A stretch of 64,000 bases of DNA from an uncultured bacterium (GCA_949296525.1 CASFOP010000009.1:1-64000); one strand, 5' to 3'. Shown: positions 33,618 through 43,595, counted from the stretch's first letter. Notes: a model not told the origin generated them from the letters alone. Numbers and translations: made by a program.

Positions 33618-34878
33618 CTTTATCGGGGTTATAGCGCGTGACTTTGGCCCCCAGGGCGTTTAATTTCCCCTCAGGGTCCTCATAACCGCGGTCTATATGG
33701 TACACGCGTTCAATTTCGGTCGTACCTTTGGCGCACAGGCCGGCAATCAGCAGGGCAAAACCGCCGCGCAAATCCGACGCCATGACATGCGCGCCGGACA
33801 GTTCCTTTACGCCGTTAATGCGCGCCAGCGTTTTTTCGGTTACGATATCCGCGCCCATGCGCACCAGCTCCGGCGCGGCCATAAAACGGTTTTCAAAAAT
33901 GGTTTCGTCTATCTCTGCCGCTCCGTCGGCCAAGGCCATCAGCGCCATCCACTGCGGCTGCAAATCCGTGGCAAAGCCCGGGTAAGGGGCCGTTTTAATG
34001 CGCGTGGGTTTGAGCGGGGTGTCATAAGGTTTCACATGTACATAATCCGGTCCTACTTCCAGCGGCACGCCCGCTTCCTGCAAACACTCCAGCAAGATGG
34101 AATTATGCTCCGGCACGCAGTCCTCCACCCGCACGTCTCCGCGCACGGCGGCGGAGAGAATCATATAACTGCCGCTTTCTATGCGGTCGGCCACTACCGT
34201 ATGTTCCGTCCCGTGCAATGTATGTTGGCCGCGTATGACCAGGCGGCCTTTGTCATCGGTGAAAATTTCCGCGCCCATTTTGTTCAACACGGCGGTTACA
34301 TCGTCAATTTCCGGCTCTTTGGCCACGTTTTCCAACACGGTTTCGCCCGGGATTAAGGCCGCGCACATCATCAGGTTCTGCGTGGCCCCCACACTGGGGA
34401 AACGCAGCGTAATTTTAGCCGGCTCCAGCTTATCAGCCGACAAAATCACATTGCCGCTCTCCGTCTGACAGGCAGCGCCAAAGCGCTCAAATCCTTTTAA
34501 ATGGATATCCACGGGCCGCGCGCCCAAAGCGCATCCCCCGGGCAAAGGAATGACCGCTTCCCTAAACCGCGCCAGCAGCGGCCCCGCCACCCAAAAGCTG
34601 GCACGCATTTGCTTGACCAGCTCATAAGGCAGGGTATTTTTTAACGCTCCGTCTGCGGTAATGGTGACGGTGCCGTCCTGAAACGTTACTTTTTTACCCA
34701 GGGCGGTTAAAATTTTCAGCGTGGTGCGCACATCGCGCAGGTTCGGCACGCGGTGCAAAACAAACGGCTCATCGGTCAGCAGGGACGCCACCAAAATAGG
34801 CAGACACGCATTTTTGGAGCCTCCGGCCTTTACCGTGCCCTTTAGTTTCCGTCCGCCTTCCACTAAAAATCTGTCCAT
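33607..34878 (-). CDS. murA: UDP-GlcNAc 1-carboxyvinyltransferase
   Basis: A 423-residue enzyme for the first committed step of peptidoglycan synthesis (PEP transfer to UDP-GlcNAc). Motifs: GSKNACLPILVASLLT, RASFWVAGPLLARF, PLPGGCALGARPVDIH and TIFENRFMAAPELVRMGADI, with SDLRGGFALLIAGLCAKG at the end. The loop that normally carries the fosfomycin-target Cys reads PGGCALGARP here, so the Cys is present. AAGGAG precedes the ATG. It lies between prmC and folC on one transcript. Confidence 0.95.
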   Translation of the reverse strand: MDRFLVEGGRKLKGTVKAGGSKNACLPILVASLLTDEPFVLHRVPNLRDVRTTLKILTALGKKVTFQDGTVTITADGALKNTLPYELVKQMRASFWVAGPLLARFREAVIPLPGGCALGARPVDIHLKGFERFGAACQTESGNVILSADKLEPAKITLRFPSVGATQNLMMCAALIPGETVLENVAKEPEIDDVTAVLNKMGAEIFTDDKGRLVIRGQHTLHGTEHTVVADRIESGSYMILSAAVRGDVRVEDCVPEHNSILLECLQEAGVPLEVGPDYVHVKPYDTPLKPTRIKTAPYPGFATDLQPQWMALMALADGAAEIDETIFENRFMAAPELVRMGADIVTEKTLARINGVKELSGAHVMASDLRGGFALLIAGLCAKGTTEIERVYHIDRGYEDPEGKLNALGAKVTRYNPDKDEF

Positions 34879-34890
34879 AATTGCTCCTTG

Positions 34891-35736
34891 TTATTTCAGG
34901 CGCGCAAACACAAAACGCCGCACGCCCGCGAAATCTTTTTTTACGCCGCCTTCCCAGCGCGCGGCGTCAAACAGCGCGCAAACAGCGTCCGCCTGCCCCG
35001 CGCCGATTTCCAAAGCCAGCGTACCGTGCGGATTTAAATAATCCGCCGCCACGGCGGCTATGCGCCGAATAATATCCAGTCCGTCCTCTCCGCCGTCCAG
35101 CGCCAGGCGGGGCTCGCTTTGCACTTCCGGCGACAGGGCCGGCAGTTCCCCCGCCGCAATATACGGCGGATTGGATACGATTAAATCAAACATACCGGAC
35201 ACATTTTCAAATAAATCACTTTGCAAAAATTGCACGCGCTCCTGCAGTTTGGTCAGCCGTGCGTTTTCGCTGGCCAGACACAGGGCATCCTGCGAAATAT
35301 CCACCGCCGTGATATATCCGCGCGGGAATTTGGCCGCCAGCGCCAGCGCAATGCAGCCGCTGCCCGTACATAAGTCTAGGATATTTGGATCCGCGCCGCG
35401 CTCAAACAAGTTGGCGCAGTATTGGGCCAGCTCCTCGGTTTCCGGCCGGGGGGCCAGCGCGCGGGCATCACAACGCAGCGTCAGGCCGCAAAAATCGGTT
35501 TCCCCCGTGATATATGCCACGGGCAGGCCACGCTCTTTTTGGGCAATAAAAGACCAAAATTTCTTTTCGTCTTCTTCGCTGACCGGCTCACCAGAAAAAG
35601 CCAGCATGCGCGTACGCGTCAGCCCCAACGCGGCCGCCAACAGAAATTCGGCCTCCGCGCGCGGCTGCTGCGTAGGCACCCGGCTTAATATATTTTCAGC
35701 GCGGGAAAGCAATGAAGCGCGGGAAGAAGGGCTCAT
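34891..35736 (-). CDS. prmC: Release factor glutamine methyltransferase
   Basis: A 281-residue SAM-dependent enzyme that methylates the GGQ glutamine of release factors. It has an N-terminal helical domain, ALAPRPETEEL, the SAM site ILDLCTGSGCIALALA, and the catalytic NPPY in FDLIVSNPPYIAAGEL. Its target RF1 (prfA) is encoded two genes upstream in the same direction, as is common. The ATG overlaps the glycosyltransferase stop. Confidence 0.94.
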   Translation of the reverse strand: MSPSSRASLLSRAENILSRVPTQQPRAEAEFLLAAALGLTRTRMLAFSGEPVSEEDEKKFWSFIAQKERGLPVAYITGETDFCGLTLRCDARALAPRPETEELAQYCANLFERGADPNILDLCTGSGCIALALAAKFPRGYITAVDISQDALCLASENARLTKLQERVQFLQSDLFENVSGMFDLIVSNPPYIAAGELPALSPEVQSEPRLALDGGEDGLDIIRRIAAVAADYLNPHGTLALEIGAGQADAVCALFDAARWEGGVKKDFAGVRRFVFARLK

Positions 35737-36704
35737 ACTATTTTCTTAAAACCGGCCACGAGGGATTCCAGCTTCCACCAATCAAACACATTGATATCGG
35801 CCTGATCCGTTTTCAGCACCTGCGCCTTGGGATTGTCCGCCACATGAGCAGGCAAGACGGTATAAAATACCAAAGACGGCTTCTCAAACCCGGCGGCCAC
35901 GCGCACCACAGCCGTATCCGGCGCCACTACCAGCGCGGCACGGCGCACCCACTCAAAAAGCTCAAAAATATCGGCAGGCCGGACAACAAATACGTCTTTG
36001 CTGTCTTTAAACACCTCATGATACTCTTTGGCAGAAGCCGGGGCAAGCGGCAGCACGAACGACATGTTTAAACTGCGTAGGGCGGCACACAGCTCTTTAA
36101 GCACGTCCGGACGGAAAGTGTCTTTCGGAGGGAAGCTGCCCGGATAAAGCAAAATATACTTTTGGATTTGCTCCTGCTCCAGCGTTTGCGCCACGGCAGC
36201 GCGGGCCGTAGATAAAACCGGCAGGTCATAACTTTTGTCCGGCTCCGCCACGCCCAGCAAACGCAGCACGGCGGCTTCATGTTCGCTGACGGCAGCCTGC
36301 GGCGCGCCGAAAGGCTGCACGGGTGAACTGCGGCCGTCCAATACCCGCTCCCCGGCGGCTACACGTTTAAACAGGCGCCAATTTAAGAAATCATTACCGG
36401 AGGTATCCAGCAATAAATCAAATTTTTTCCGGCGCAGTTTCAGTGCGGCCCACAGCAAAGCCCCCCAACGGCAGTTAGGGCGCAGCCCCGTGCCCAAAGG
36501 AAGCCTGAATGCCTCATCCACATAAGGGTTATGCTGGCAGAAGTCATATGCCGCACCGCAACAGGCCACGGTGATTTTTGTCCGGGGGCTGGCTTTTTTA
36601 ATCTCCCGGTAACAGCAGGAAGACTCTATCTCCCGGCTCAAACAGCCGTAAGGCCGGCAGATAAGGATATGGCGCAAATCATGGATATCCGGGATATTCT
36701 TCAT
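35733..36704 (-). CDS. Glycosyltransferase family 9 (heptosyltransferase-like)
   Basis: A 323-residue GT-B protein of family 9. The C-terminal half is typical: KYILLYPGSFPPKDTFRPDVLKEL, a middle VFVVRPADIFELFEWVRRAALVVAPDTAVVRVAAGFEKPSLVFY. This family transfers heptose or related sugars to lipopolysaccharide core, implying an outer membrane. The first Rossmann half is diverged (Cys-rich, residues 30-55), so the donor is uncertain. I chose the ATG at 36704 over a GTG at 36710, because TACAAT lies six bases before it. Confidence 0.8.
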   Translation of the reverse strand: MKNIPDIHDLRHILICRPYGCLSREIESSCCYREIKKASPRTKITVACCGAAYDFCQHNPYVDEAFRLPLGTGLRPNCRWGALLWAALKLRRKKFDLLLDTSGNDFLNWRLFKRVAAGERVLDGRSSPVQPFGAPQAAVSEHEAAVLRLLGVAEPDKSYDLPVLSTARAAVAQTLEQEQIQKYILLYPGSFPPKDTFRPDVLKELCAALRSLNMSFVLPLAPASAKEYHEVFKDSKDVFVVRPADIFELFEWVRRAALVVAPDTAVVRVAAGFEKPSLVFYTVLPAHVADNPKAQVLKTDQADINVFDWWKLESLVAGFKKIV

Positions 36705-36710
36705 ACCCAC

Positions 36711-36716
36711 ATTGTA
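36711..36716 (-). promoter_or_regulatory. -10 for GT9 gene, leaderless spacing
   Basis: TACAAT on the minus strand, six bases before the GT9 ATG, placed in the 14-base gap after prfA. It may give GT9 and the genes after it their own transcript. Confidence 0.45.
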
Positions 36717-36718
36717 CC

Positions 36719-37777
36719 TTACAACTGCAAATTTTTCAATTTTTCTTCCAGACGTAACTTGCGCAGGTCTTCCAGGATTTCGCCGATATTCCCTTCCATA
36801 ATTTCCGCCAGGTTATGGTAGCTTTTGTCCGTGCGGTGGTCAGTCACGCGGCTCTGCGGAAAATTATAGGTGCGGATTTTTTCGCTGCGGTCTCCGGTGC
36901 CCACCTGGCTTTTGCGCGCGTCGTAAATTTCTTTGTTGCGTTTTTCTTCTTCTATCTGGTAAAGTTTGGCCTTGAGCATGGCCATGGCTTTTTCGCGGTT
37001 TTTGCCCTGGCTGCGTTCTTCACGGCAGGACACCACCACGCCGGTGGGTTTGTGGATAATGCGCACGGCGGTTTCCACTTTATTGACGTTCTGGCCGCCC
37101 GCGCCGCCGCTGCGGCAGGTTTCCAGTTCCAAATCTTCGGGCTTGATTTCAATGTCTATGTCTTCGGCTTCGGGCATAATGGCCACGGTAACGGTGGAGG
37201 TGTGCACGCGGCCCGAGGTTTCCGTGTCCGGCACGCGCTGGACGCGGTGCGTGCCTGCTTCGTCGCGCAGCCAGGAGTAGGCGCCGTCTCCTTTAATAAA
37301 CATACTGACGTATTTGCAGCCTTTCAGCCCCGTGGGGGTATATTCCAACAGTTCGGTTTTCCAGCCGCGCGCATCGGCAAAATGCTGGTACACGCGCAGC
37401 AGCTCGGCGGCAAACAGCGCCGATTCTTCCCCGCCCGCGCCGGGGCGTATTTCCAGGTAAATGCTTTTGGAATCATTCGGATCCGGCGGAATGACCAGCA
37501 CCCGCAGCTCCTGCTGTAAAGCGGGCAGTTTGGCTTCCAGTTCTGCCAGTTCTTCGGCGGCCAGTGCCGCCATTTCTTTGTCGGAGCCGTCTTTGATAAT
37601 GGCTTTGTCGCCTTCTATACTTTTCAAAACGGCGTTGATTTCGTTTTCTTTTTCAATAATGGGTTTTAAAAAAGCGTGGCGCTTGGATTTCTCCATCAGT
37701 TCATGGGCGGACAAAGAGCCGCTCATCAGTTCTTCTTCCAGCTTTTTATATTCTTCAATATACTTGGCGGTATCCAT
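36719..37777 (-). CDS. prfA: Peptide chain release factor 1
   Basis: A 352-residue RF1. Motifs: [46 protein letters not shown] containing the PxT-type codon-recognition region, and the catalytic [19 protein letters not shown] with GGQ, then [21 protein letters not shown]. The ATG at 37777 has AAGGAAA upstream; 11 earlier in-frame codons do not match the family. PrmC, which methylates the GGQ, is two genes downstream. Confidence 0.96.
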   Translation of the reverse strand: MDTAKYIEEYKKLEEELMSGSLSAHELMEKSKRHAFLKPIIEKENEINAVLKSIEGDKAIIKDGSDKEMAALAAEELAELEAKLPALQQELRVLVIPPDPNDSKSIYLEIRPGAGGEESALFAAELLRVYQHFADARGWKTELLEYTPTGLKGCKYVSMFIKGDGAYSWLRDEAGTHRVQRVPDTETSGRVHTSTVTVAIMPEAEDIDIEIKPEDLELETCRSGGAGGQNVNKVETAVRIIHKPTGVVVSCREERSQGKNREKAMAMLKAKLYQIEEEKRNKEIYDARKSQVGTGDRSEKIRTYNFPQSRVTDHRTDKSYHNLAEIMEGNIGEILEDLRKLRLEEKLKNLQL

Positions 37778-37810
37778 AGGCTTTCCTTGCCCGCGCGGGG
37801 CGGATAACAA

Positions 37811-37843
37811 AAAACAGACCCCCGTTGGCGAGAGTCTGTTTGT
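37811..37843 (-). terminator. Terminator after rpmE
   Basis: On the minus strand AACAGAC and GTCTGTT arms are followed by TTTTTG. It lies 17 bases beyond the rpmE stop and just before prfA. Confidence 0.7.
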
Positions 37844-37856
37844 TTAAAAAGAACGG

Positions 37857-38219
37857 CTATTTCGCTTCGGCTTTGGCTTCGGTCTTGGCGGCTTTCTTGG
37901 CCGGAGCGGCAGCTTTGGGGGCCTTTTTGGCGGAAGCGGCTTTTTTCAGCACGGCTTTCTTGGCCAGTTTGGCCTTGGCTTTGACTTCGGTTTTGGGTTT
38001 GCGCGCCACGGTTTTGCCGGCCGTGGAAGCAAAGCGTTTATTGAATTTTTCCACTCTGCCTTCCGTGTCCAGCAGTTTCTGTTTGCCGGTAAAGAACGGG
38101 TGGCAGGCCGCGCAGATGTCCAGCTTTAAGGTTTTGGCCGTGGAGCGGGTAAGAAATTTGTTGCCGCAAGCGCAGACCGCTTCCACAAATTCATATTTCG
38201 GGTGTATTTTCTCTTTCAT
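37857..38219 (-). CDS. rpmE: Ribosomal protein L31 with Lys/Ala tail
   Basis: A 120-residue protein. Residues 1-70 are zinc-type L31: [52 protein letters not shown], with the four zinc-site cysteines (CAC and CAAC). Residues 71-120 are a low-complexity Lys/Ala/Pro tail ([21 protein letters not shown]) that doubles the usual length of about 70. GAGGAAAA precedes the ATG, and a TAAAAT -10 lies about 50 bases upstream, so it has its own promoter. Confidence 0.93.
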   Translation of the reverse strand: MKEKIHPKYEFVEAVCACGNKFLTRSTAKTLKLDICAACHPFFTGKQKLLDTEGRVEKFNKRFASTAGKTVARKPKTEVKAKAKLAKKAVLKKAASAKKAPKAAAPAKKAAKTEAKAEAK

Positions 38220-38287
38220 TTTGTTTTCCTCTGAAAATGGTTCGGGGCAAAAAACGCCTTCTTGTTTATTTTACCATAAAATACAAA

Positions 38288-38315
38288 GGGAAGGAAAGCA
38301 AAGGCCTTCCTTCCC
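38288..38315 (-). terminator. Terminator after rho
   Basis: The arms GGGAAGGAA/TTCCTTCCC around ten bases, followed on the minus strand by TTTGTATTTTAT. Confidence 0.7.
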
Positions 38316-38326
38316 GTCTGACAGCG

Positions 38327-39799
38327 CTAAAAAGCGTTGACTTCCATTTGTTTCAAAAAGTCCTTGTTGGACTTGGTGGAAGAAAGCTTGTCCAAAAGCA
38401 GCGTCATGGCGTCCACGCTGCTTAACGGAGCCAGCACTTTGCGGATAATCCACATTTTGTTCAGCTCGTCTTCGGTCAGCAGCAGGTTTTCCTTGCGGGT
38501 GGAGCTGCGGTTGATATCCACTGCGGGGAAAATGCGCCGCTCGGAAAGTTTGCGGTCCAGGCAGATTTCGCTGTTGCCGGTGCCTTTGAACTCTTCAAAA
38601 ATTACTTCGTCCATGCGGCTGCCCGTTTCCACCAGCGCGCTGGCAATGATGGTTAAAGAGCCGCCCTCTTCCAAATTGCGCGCCGCGCCCAAAAAGCGTT
38701 TGGGCTTTTGCAGGGAGGTAGCTTCCAGACCGCCGGTCAGCACGCGGCCTGACGACGGGGCCACCGTGTTGTAAGCGCGGGCCAGGCGGGTAATGGAATC
38801 GAGTAAAATGACTACGTCTTTACCCATTTCTGCCAACCGTTTGGCCTTTTCTATGACCATTTCCGCCACCTGCACATGGCGTTCGGCGGGCTCGTCAAAC
38901 GTAGAGGAAATAACCTCGCCTTTGACGCTGCGCGCCATATCCGTTACTTCTTCGGGACGCTCGTCAATCAGCAGCACCATCAGCACCACGTCTTTATGGT
39001 TTTCGGCCAAAGAATGGGCAATAGCCTGCATCATCATGGTTTTACCCGTTTTCGGCGGAGCCACGATCAGCGCACGCTGGCCTTTTCCGATGGGGGACAT
39101 CAAGTCAATGACGCGCTGGGTCAGGGAATTTTTGTCAATTTCCAGCGTAAAGCGCTCGTTGGGGTGCAGCGGAGTCAGGTTTTCAAACAACGGGCGGTTA
39201 TATACGTTGGCCGACTCTATACCGTTCACTTTTTGCACCTGCAGCATGGCAAAAAACCGTTCACCTTCCTTGGGCGGGCGGATTAGGCCTTCAATGGTGT
39301 CGCCTTTGCGCAGGCCGAAGCGTTTAATCTGGGACGGAGACACATAAATATCTTCAGGCCCGGCCAAATAATTGTTTTCTTCCGAGCGCAAAAAACCAAA
39401 GCCGTCCGGCAAAATTTCCAGCACGCCGCCGCCGTAAACGGAACCGTTCTGTTTGGCCTGTATGGCCACGATTTTGCCGATTAAGGCCGATTTGCGCAGG
39501 CCGGAAATATCTTCAATATTGTAATTGACGGCCAGTTTGGTCAGTTCGGCAATGCTGAGTTTATTCAGCTCGCGCGCGTCCATGGGTTTGGCCCCGTTGG
39601 GATGGCGCTGGGCCGGCTGGGGAGCATAGGGAGCGGAAGCGTTACCCGTCTTTTGCATCACGCGCCGCGGGGCGGCCCCGCTTTTGGCCGCGTGCGCGGC
39701 TTTGGAAGCGTCCGGCGTTTTGCTTTCCGCTTCGGTTTTGGCCTTGGCCTCGGTTTTTGCGGCGGAGGTTTTGGCCGTTTTTTCCTGCGTATCTGGCAT
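38327..39799 (-). CDS. rho: Transcription termination factor Rho
   Basis: A 490-residue hexameric RNA helicase. Residues 1-72 are a Lys/Ala/Glu-rich extension ([20 protein letters not shown]). The Rho N-terminal domain follows ([20 protein letters not shown], 74-93), then the RNA-binding fold ([13 protein letters not shown]), and the ATPase with P-loop APPKTGKTM (248-256), [13 protein letters not shown] and [21 protein letters not shown] precedes the ATG. It is nine bases downstream of coaE. Long N-terminal insertions in Rho are known in several phyla. Confidence 0.96.
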   Translation of the reverse strand: MPDTQEKTAKTSAAKTEAKAKTEAESKTPDASKAAHAAKSGAAPRRVMQKTGNASAPYAPQPAQRHPNGAKPMDARELNKLSIAELTKLAVNYNIEDISGLRKSALIGKIVAIQAKQNGSVYGGGVLEILPDGFGFLRSEENNYLAGPEDIYVSPSQIKRFGLRKGDTIEGLIRPPKEGERFFAMLQVQKVNGIESANVYNRPLFENLTPLHPNERFTLEIDKNSLTQRVIDLMSPIGKGQRALIVAPPKTGKTMMMQAIAHSLAENHKDVVLMVLLIDERPEEVTDMARSVKGEVISSTFDEPAERHVQVAEMVIEKAKRLAEMGKDVVILLDSITRLARAYNTVAPSSGRVLTGGLEATSLQKPKRFLGAARNLEEGGSLTIIASALVETGSRMDEVIFEEFKGTGNSEICLDRKLSERRIFPAVDINRSSTRKENLLLTEDELNKMWIIRKVLAPLSSVDAMTLLLDKLSSTKSNKDFLKQMEVNAF

Positions 39800-39808
39800 A
39801 CTGACTCC

Positions 39809-40399
39809 TTATTTAACGGTATAAATTTTCATAAATGCGCGGTACAGGCTTTGCACTTTGCGCTCCAGCGCGTCCGCAGACGCACCGTTAAGCAAACAAA
39901 TATCAGCGCGGGCGGCTTTGGCCCGCGGCGGCAGCTGGGCCGCACATCTTTTTAGAAAATCGGTTTTTTTCATGCCGCGCGCTTTAAGCCGCGCGGGCAG
40001 GGTTTTATCCGGCGCACAGACGCATACGGTCATGTCAAAAGCGTCCTGCCACCCCGCTTCAAACAAAAGCGGCACTTCCGCCACGCGCACAGGGCTTTTG
40101 TCTTTGTTCAGCCGCCGCGCCAGCTCCCGGGCCGCCAGAGGATGAAGCAGATTTTCCAACTTGCGCCGCGCGGAAGCGGAAGCAAAAACTTTCCGCGCCA
40201 GCTCCCCTTTTTCCGCCGTACCGAACAAAGCGGCTATCTTTTTTTGCACTGCGGGACGGGCCGAAATTTCCCGCACCAGCTCATCACACGAAAGCGTATA
40301 TGCCCCGGCGGACGCAAACGCCCGCAGGGCGGTGCTTTTGCCGCACAAAATACCTCCGGTAAGGGCAACGGTCAACTGATGGCGGGCAGTAAATTTCAT
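39809..40399 (-). CDS. coaE: Dephospho-CoA kinase
   Basis: A 196-residue P-loop kinase for the last step of CoA synthesis. Seen: VALTGGILCGKSTALRAFASAGA (P-loop with Cys where Ser/Gly is usual), SCDELVRE, HPLAARELAR, EVPLLFEAGWQDAFD, and a C-terminal LLNGAS segment. The length is normal. It lies six bases after polA and nine before rho, in one operon. Confidence 0.93.
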   Translation of the reverse strand: MKFTARHQLTVALTGGILCGKSTALRAFASAGAYTLSCDELVREISARPAVQKKIAALFGTAEKGELARKVFASASARRKLENLLHPLAARELARRLNKDKSPVRVAEVPLLFEAGWQDAFDMTVCVCAPDKTLPARLKARGMKKTDFLKRCAAQLPPRAKAARADICLLNGASADALERKVQSLYRAFMKIYTVK

Positions 40400-40405
40400 G
40401 GGGGA

Positions 40406-42979
40406 TTAGGGTAATTTTTTCAAATCGTACCAGTCGGGGCCGGCTTTGGCGCTGACCACCAGCGGCACGTCCAGTTTTACGGCGTTTTGCATTTGGGTTT
40501 TAATGGACGCGGCATAGGCGTCCAATTCTTTTTCGGGCACTTCAAAAATCAACTCGTCGTGCACCTGCATAATCATTTTTACGGGCGTGCCGCGCAGGGA
40601 GCGGAAAATATCCACCATGGCTTTTTTGATAATATCGGCCGAGCCGCCCTGCACAATGGTGTTTATCGCCGCACGCTGGGCAAAAGAGGCCATACTGCCC
40701 ACGCCCATATTAAATTCCGGCAGGTAACGGATATGGCCGAACATGGTTTTTACAAATCCGTTTTGGCGCGCTTTGGCCACATTGTCGTCTATCCAACGGC
40801 GCACGCCCTGAAAGTTCTTAAAATAATTGTCTATGTATTCTTTGGCTTCCCGCAGGGAAATGTTTAACGCCTGGGAAAGCCCCATGGGGCCCTGTCCGTA
40901 AATAATACCAAAATTTACGGCTTTGGCGCCAGAGCGCATTTGGTCGGTAACCATCAGCGGCATCACGCCGAAAATCTGCGCCGCCGTCTGCGTATGAATA
41001 TCCCCCCCGTCCAAAAACGCCTGCACCAGCACGGGGTCTTTGCTTTCGTGGGCCAGCACGCGCAAGTCAATTTGGGAATAGTCCACGCTTAAAAGCACAT
41101 TGCCTTTTTCGGCGATAAACGCGCGGCGCAGCTGGCGACCCTTGTCGGTACGGACGGGAATATTTTGCAAATTCGGTGCCGAGCTGGACAGGCGGCCCGT
41201 AACGGTGCCGGTTTGGTCCAAATACGAATGCACGCGGTCATTGTCATCGGCCATTAAAAGCAAATTGTCCACATAGGTACCCTTTAATTTGGCGTTGGCG
41301 CGGTAATCCAAAATCTGCTGCGCAACAGGGTGCAAAGACGCAATTTGTAATAACACCTCTTCATCGGTGGAATAGCCGGTCTTGGTTTTTTTGACCGGAG
41401 GAATGTGCAGCTGTTCAAACAAAAGCTGGCCCAACTGGCGCGTGGAATTAATATTTACGGGGGCGCCGGCGGTTTGGTCTATTTGCGCCTGCAGCTGCTG
41501 CATTTCCTGCTCCAGCAGGATTTTAAAACTTTCCAGCCAGGCGCAGTCCACTTTCATGCCTGTAAATTCCATATCCGCCAGTACCACCATTAAAGGCAGC
41601 TCCAGCGTTTGGTAAAGCTCCCAAATGTTTTTGGCTTTGAGCTCTTCTTCCAACTTGCCGCGTAGTTTAAACATATACGCGTTGTACAAAGCCAAACGCT
41701 CCCGCGCGTCCTCCTGGTTGACCAGCGCCGAAAAATAATGTGCTATCGCACCGGCGGGGCTTAAATCGCCCGAAGGGTCCAGCACATAACGCGCCAGCCG
41801 GCCGTCAAAACAGCGCACGGGCGTACCCTGTAAATGAATGTCCAGCTCGCGCAGCGTAAATTTCAAATCATACCCCAGCTTAAGCACGGCATCGTTAAAC
41901 ACCATCTTTTTCAGCGCGTCGGCTTCCCAGGGCTGTATGTCCGCCAAAGGCAACAGAGCATATTCTTTTTCGGAAACGGAAAATAAAAATAAATCATCTT
42001 CGCTGTATAAAAACACTTCCGGCGCGGATGCGGCTTTGTCCAATACTTCCTGAAGCGGCAGGTTTTTTTGCTCACCGGCAAAAAAGTCCGGCGTATGCGC
42101 AGCCTGCGGGCGGAAAGATTCCAGCAGATTTTTAAACTCGTACCGCTCAAACATCTCCGCCAGCACCGCCGGATCGGGCAGGCGCACGCGGTAATCGTTT
42201 ACATCAAAAGGCATATCCAGCGCGGGATCCAGCACGACCAGCTGTTTGGACAGCAGGGCGTTGCCTTCCTGCTCGCGCAGTTTTTTGGCCAGGGCGGGCT
42301 TCATGCGCGGGTCGTCGTTTTGCGCCGCACGCAGAATATCCTCCAAATGGCCGAATGTGTGAATCAGCTCCACCGTCGTTTTGGGGCCTACGCCCGCCAC
42401 CCCGGGCACATTGTCCGACGCATCACCCACGATGGCAAAATAATCGGGCAGGAACTTTTGCTCCACGCCGAATTTCTCCTGCGCCGCTTCCGGTCCCTTA
42501 AAGCCGTCCTTGCCGCCGGAGGGCCAAACGGAAATATAATCGCTTAAAAACTGGTATACGTCTTTATCCGAGGTTACCAGCACGCTGTGCATATGTTGCT
42601 TTTGCGCCTGCAGGGCCAAAAAGGCCATTAAATCGTCCGCCTCAATACCGTCTTTGGCCACAACGGCTAGCCCCAGGTCGCGCACCATGTCGCGCGCCAG
42701 GTTCAGCTGGCTGACCAGGGCGTCATCGGGTTTTTTGCGGTTGGCTTTATAAGAAGGAAGCAAACGCTTGCGGCGTGCACAGCCGCCGGGGGAGTCAAAA
42801 CACACGGCCACATAGGCGGGATTTTTTTCATTAAGCAGCTTAATCAGCCACCGCACAAAACCATACAGCGCGCCCACTTCCTGCCCCGAAGAAGTGGATA
42901 GTTTGGGCAGCGCGTGGTAATTGCGGTGCAAAAACCCGTGCGCGTCAATTAAAAAAAGCGTTTGTTCGGAAGAAGTCAT
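40406..42979 (-). CDS. polA: DNA polymerase I
   Basis: An 857-residue polymerase. The N-terminal 5' nuclease (1-290) has LIDAHGFLHRNYHA, GIEADDLMAFLA, TSDKDVYQFL, GDASDNVPGVAGVGPKTTVELI. The middle domain lacks the FDTET exonuclease motif (the region reads VFLYSEDDLFLF), so 3'-5' proofreading is probably absent. The polymerase domain has LLSVDYSQIDLRVLAHES (motif A), RSGAKAVNFGIIYGQG (motif B) and QVHDELIFEV (motif C). The ATG at 42979 lies right after a terminator hairpin with TATTCT five bases before it; the TTG at 43006 is inside that hairpin and unlikely. Confidence 0.95.
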   Translation of the reverse strand: MTSSEQTLFLIDAHGFLHRNYHALPKLSTSSGQEVGALYGFVRWLIKLLNEKNPAYVAVCFDSPGGCARRKRLLPSYKANRKKPDDALVSQLNLARDMVRDLGLAVVAKDGIEADDLMAFLALQAQKQHMHSVLVTSDKDVYQFLSDYISVWPSGGKDGFKGPEAAQEKFGVEQKFLPDYFAIVGDASDNVPGVAGVGPKTTVELIHTFGHLEDILRAAQNDDPRMKPALAKKLREQEGNALLSKQLVVLDPALDMPFDVNDYRVRLPDPAVLAEMFERYEFKNLLESFRPQAAHTPDFFAGEQKNLPLQEVLDKAASAPEVFLYSEDDLFLFSVSEKEYALLPLADIQPWEADALKKMVFNDAVLKLGYDLKFTLRELDIHLQGTPVRCFDGRLARYVLDPSGDLSPAGAIAHYFSALVNQEDARERLALYNAYMFKLRGKLEEELKAKNIWELYQTLELPLMVVLADMEFTGMKVDCAWLESFKILLEQEMQQLQAQIDQTAGAPVNINSTRQLGQLLFEQLHIPPVKKTKTGYSTDEEVLLQIASLHPVAQQILDYRANAKLKGTYVDNLLLMADDNDRVHSYLDQTGTVTGRLSSSAPNLQNIPVRTDKGRQLRRAFIAEKGNVLLSVDYSQIDLRVLAHESKDPVLVQAFLDGGDIHTQTAAQIFGVMPLMVTDQMRSGAKAVNFGIIYGQGPMGLSQALNISLREAKEYIDNYFKNFQGVRRWIDDNVAKARQNGFVKTMFGHIRYLPEFNMGVGSMASFAQRAAINTIVQGGSADIIKKAMVDIFRSLRGTPVKMIMQVHDELIFEVPEKELDAYAASIKTQMQNAVKLDVPLVVSAKAGPDWYDLKKLP

Positions 42980-42992
42980 ACAAAAGAATAAA

Positions 42993-43019
42993 TCCGGCCC
43001 GGACAAGCTGCGGGCCGGA
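42993..43019 (-). terminator. Terminator of the thioredoxin-like unit
   Basis: The perfect nine-base arms TCCGGCCCG/CGGGCCGGA are followed on the minus strand by TTTATTCTTTT, which also contains the start of polA. Confidence 0.8.
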
Positions 43020-43032
43020 GCAAGCTTCTAAA

Positions 43033-43578
43033 TTATTGCCCGGCACTCTGTATCCAAGCCTTTATTTTATCCAGGGAAGACTTCGGATTTTGCGCATTAA
43101 ACCCGTTTAAGCGGGCCTGCAGCTGCCCGTCTTTAAAAAACAGCAGCACGGGCACGCTTTGTACCTGCCACAGGGCCGATAAATTCTCTCCGCCGCGGCT
43201 GCGGCTGTCTTTGGTCCAGTCCAGTTGATAAAAACGGCCGCCTTTACCGGCCCATTGCTGTAAAAGAGAAAAACCGGAAGCGTCCGCCTTATTCATCTCT
43301 CCCACCAGCATACGGCAGGGCTTGCAGGATGGAAAGCCGACTTCCACCATAATGAGCCCTTTTAAACGCTGCTCATAGTCGGATAATGTTTGCTGTTGTT
43401 GAGGACTCAACTCAAACCCGCGGGAAGCCAAATCTTCTTGGTCTTGCCGCAAGGAAGGCAAAGACAAAAATGCTTCATACATATCCGCCGGCAACAGGCT
43501 TTGCCCGGCATAATTATATGTCTGGGCGGCCAGCGGTAATGCCAGCACACAGAACAAAAAAGCCAGGAAATGTTTCAT
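43033..43578 (-). CDS. Exported thioredoxin-fold protein
   Basis: A 181-residue protein with a signal peptide (1-18, ending LPLAAQ) and a thioredoxin-like fold. The redox motif is CKPC (VGFPSCKPCRMLVGEM, about residues 84-87), and a later VQSVPVLLFFKDGQ carries the cis-Pro. Residues 25-70 form a helical insert before the fold. It is probably a periplasmic thiol reductant or isomerase. It follows trxA by 17 bases in the same direction. GGAGG lies just before the ATG. Confidence 0.82.
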   Translation of the reverse strand: MKHFLAFLFCVLALPLAAQTYNYAGQSLLPADMYEAFLSLPSLRQDQEDLASRGFELSPQQQQTLSDYEQRLKGLIMVEVGFPSCKPCRMLVGEMNKADASGFSLLQQWAGKGGRFYQLDWTKDSRSRGGENLSALWQVQSVPVLLFFKDGQLQARLNGFNAQNPKSSLDKIKAWIQSAGQ

Positions 43579-43595
43579 CTATCCTCCGGGAAAAT

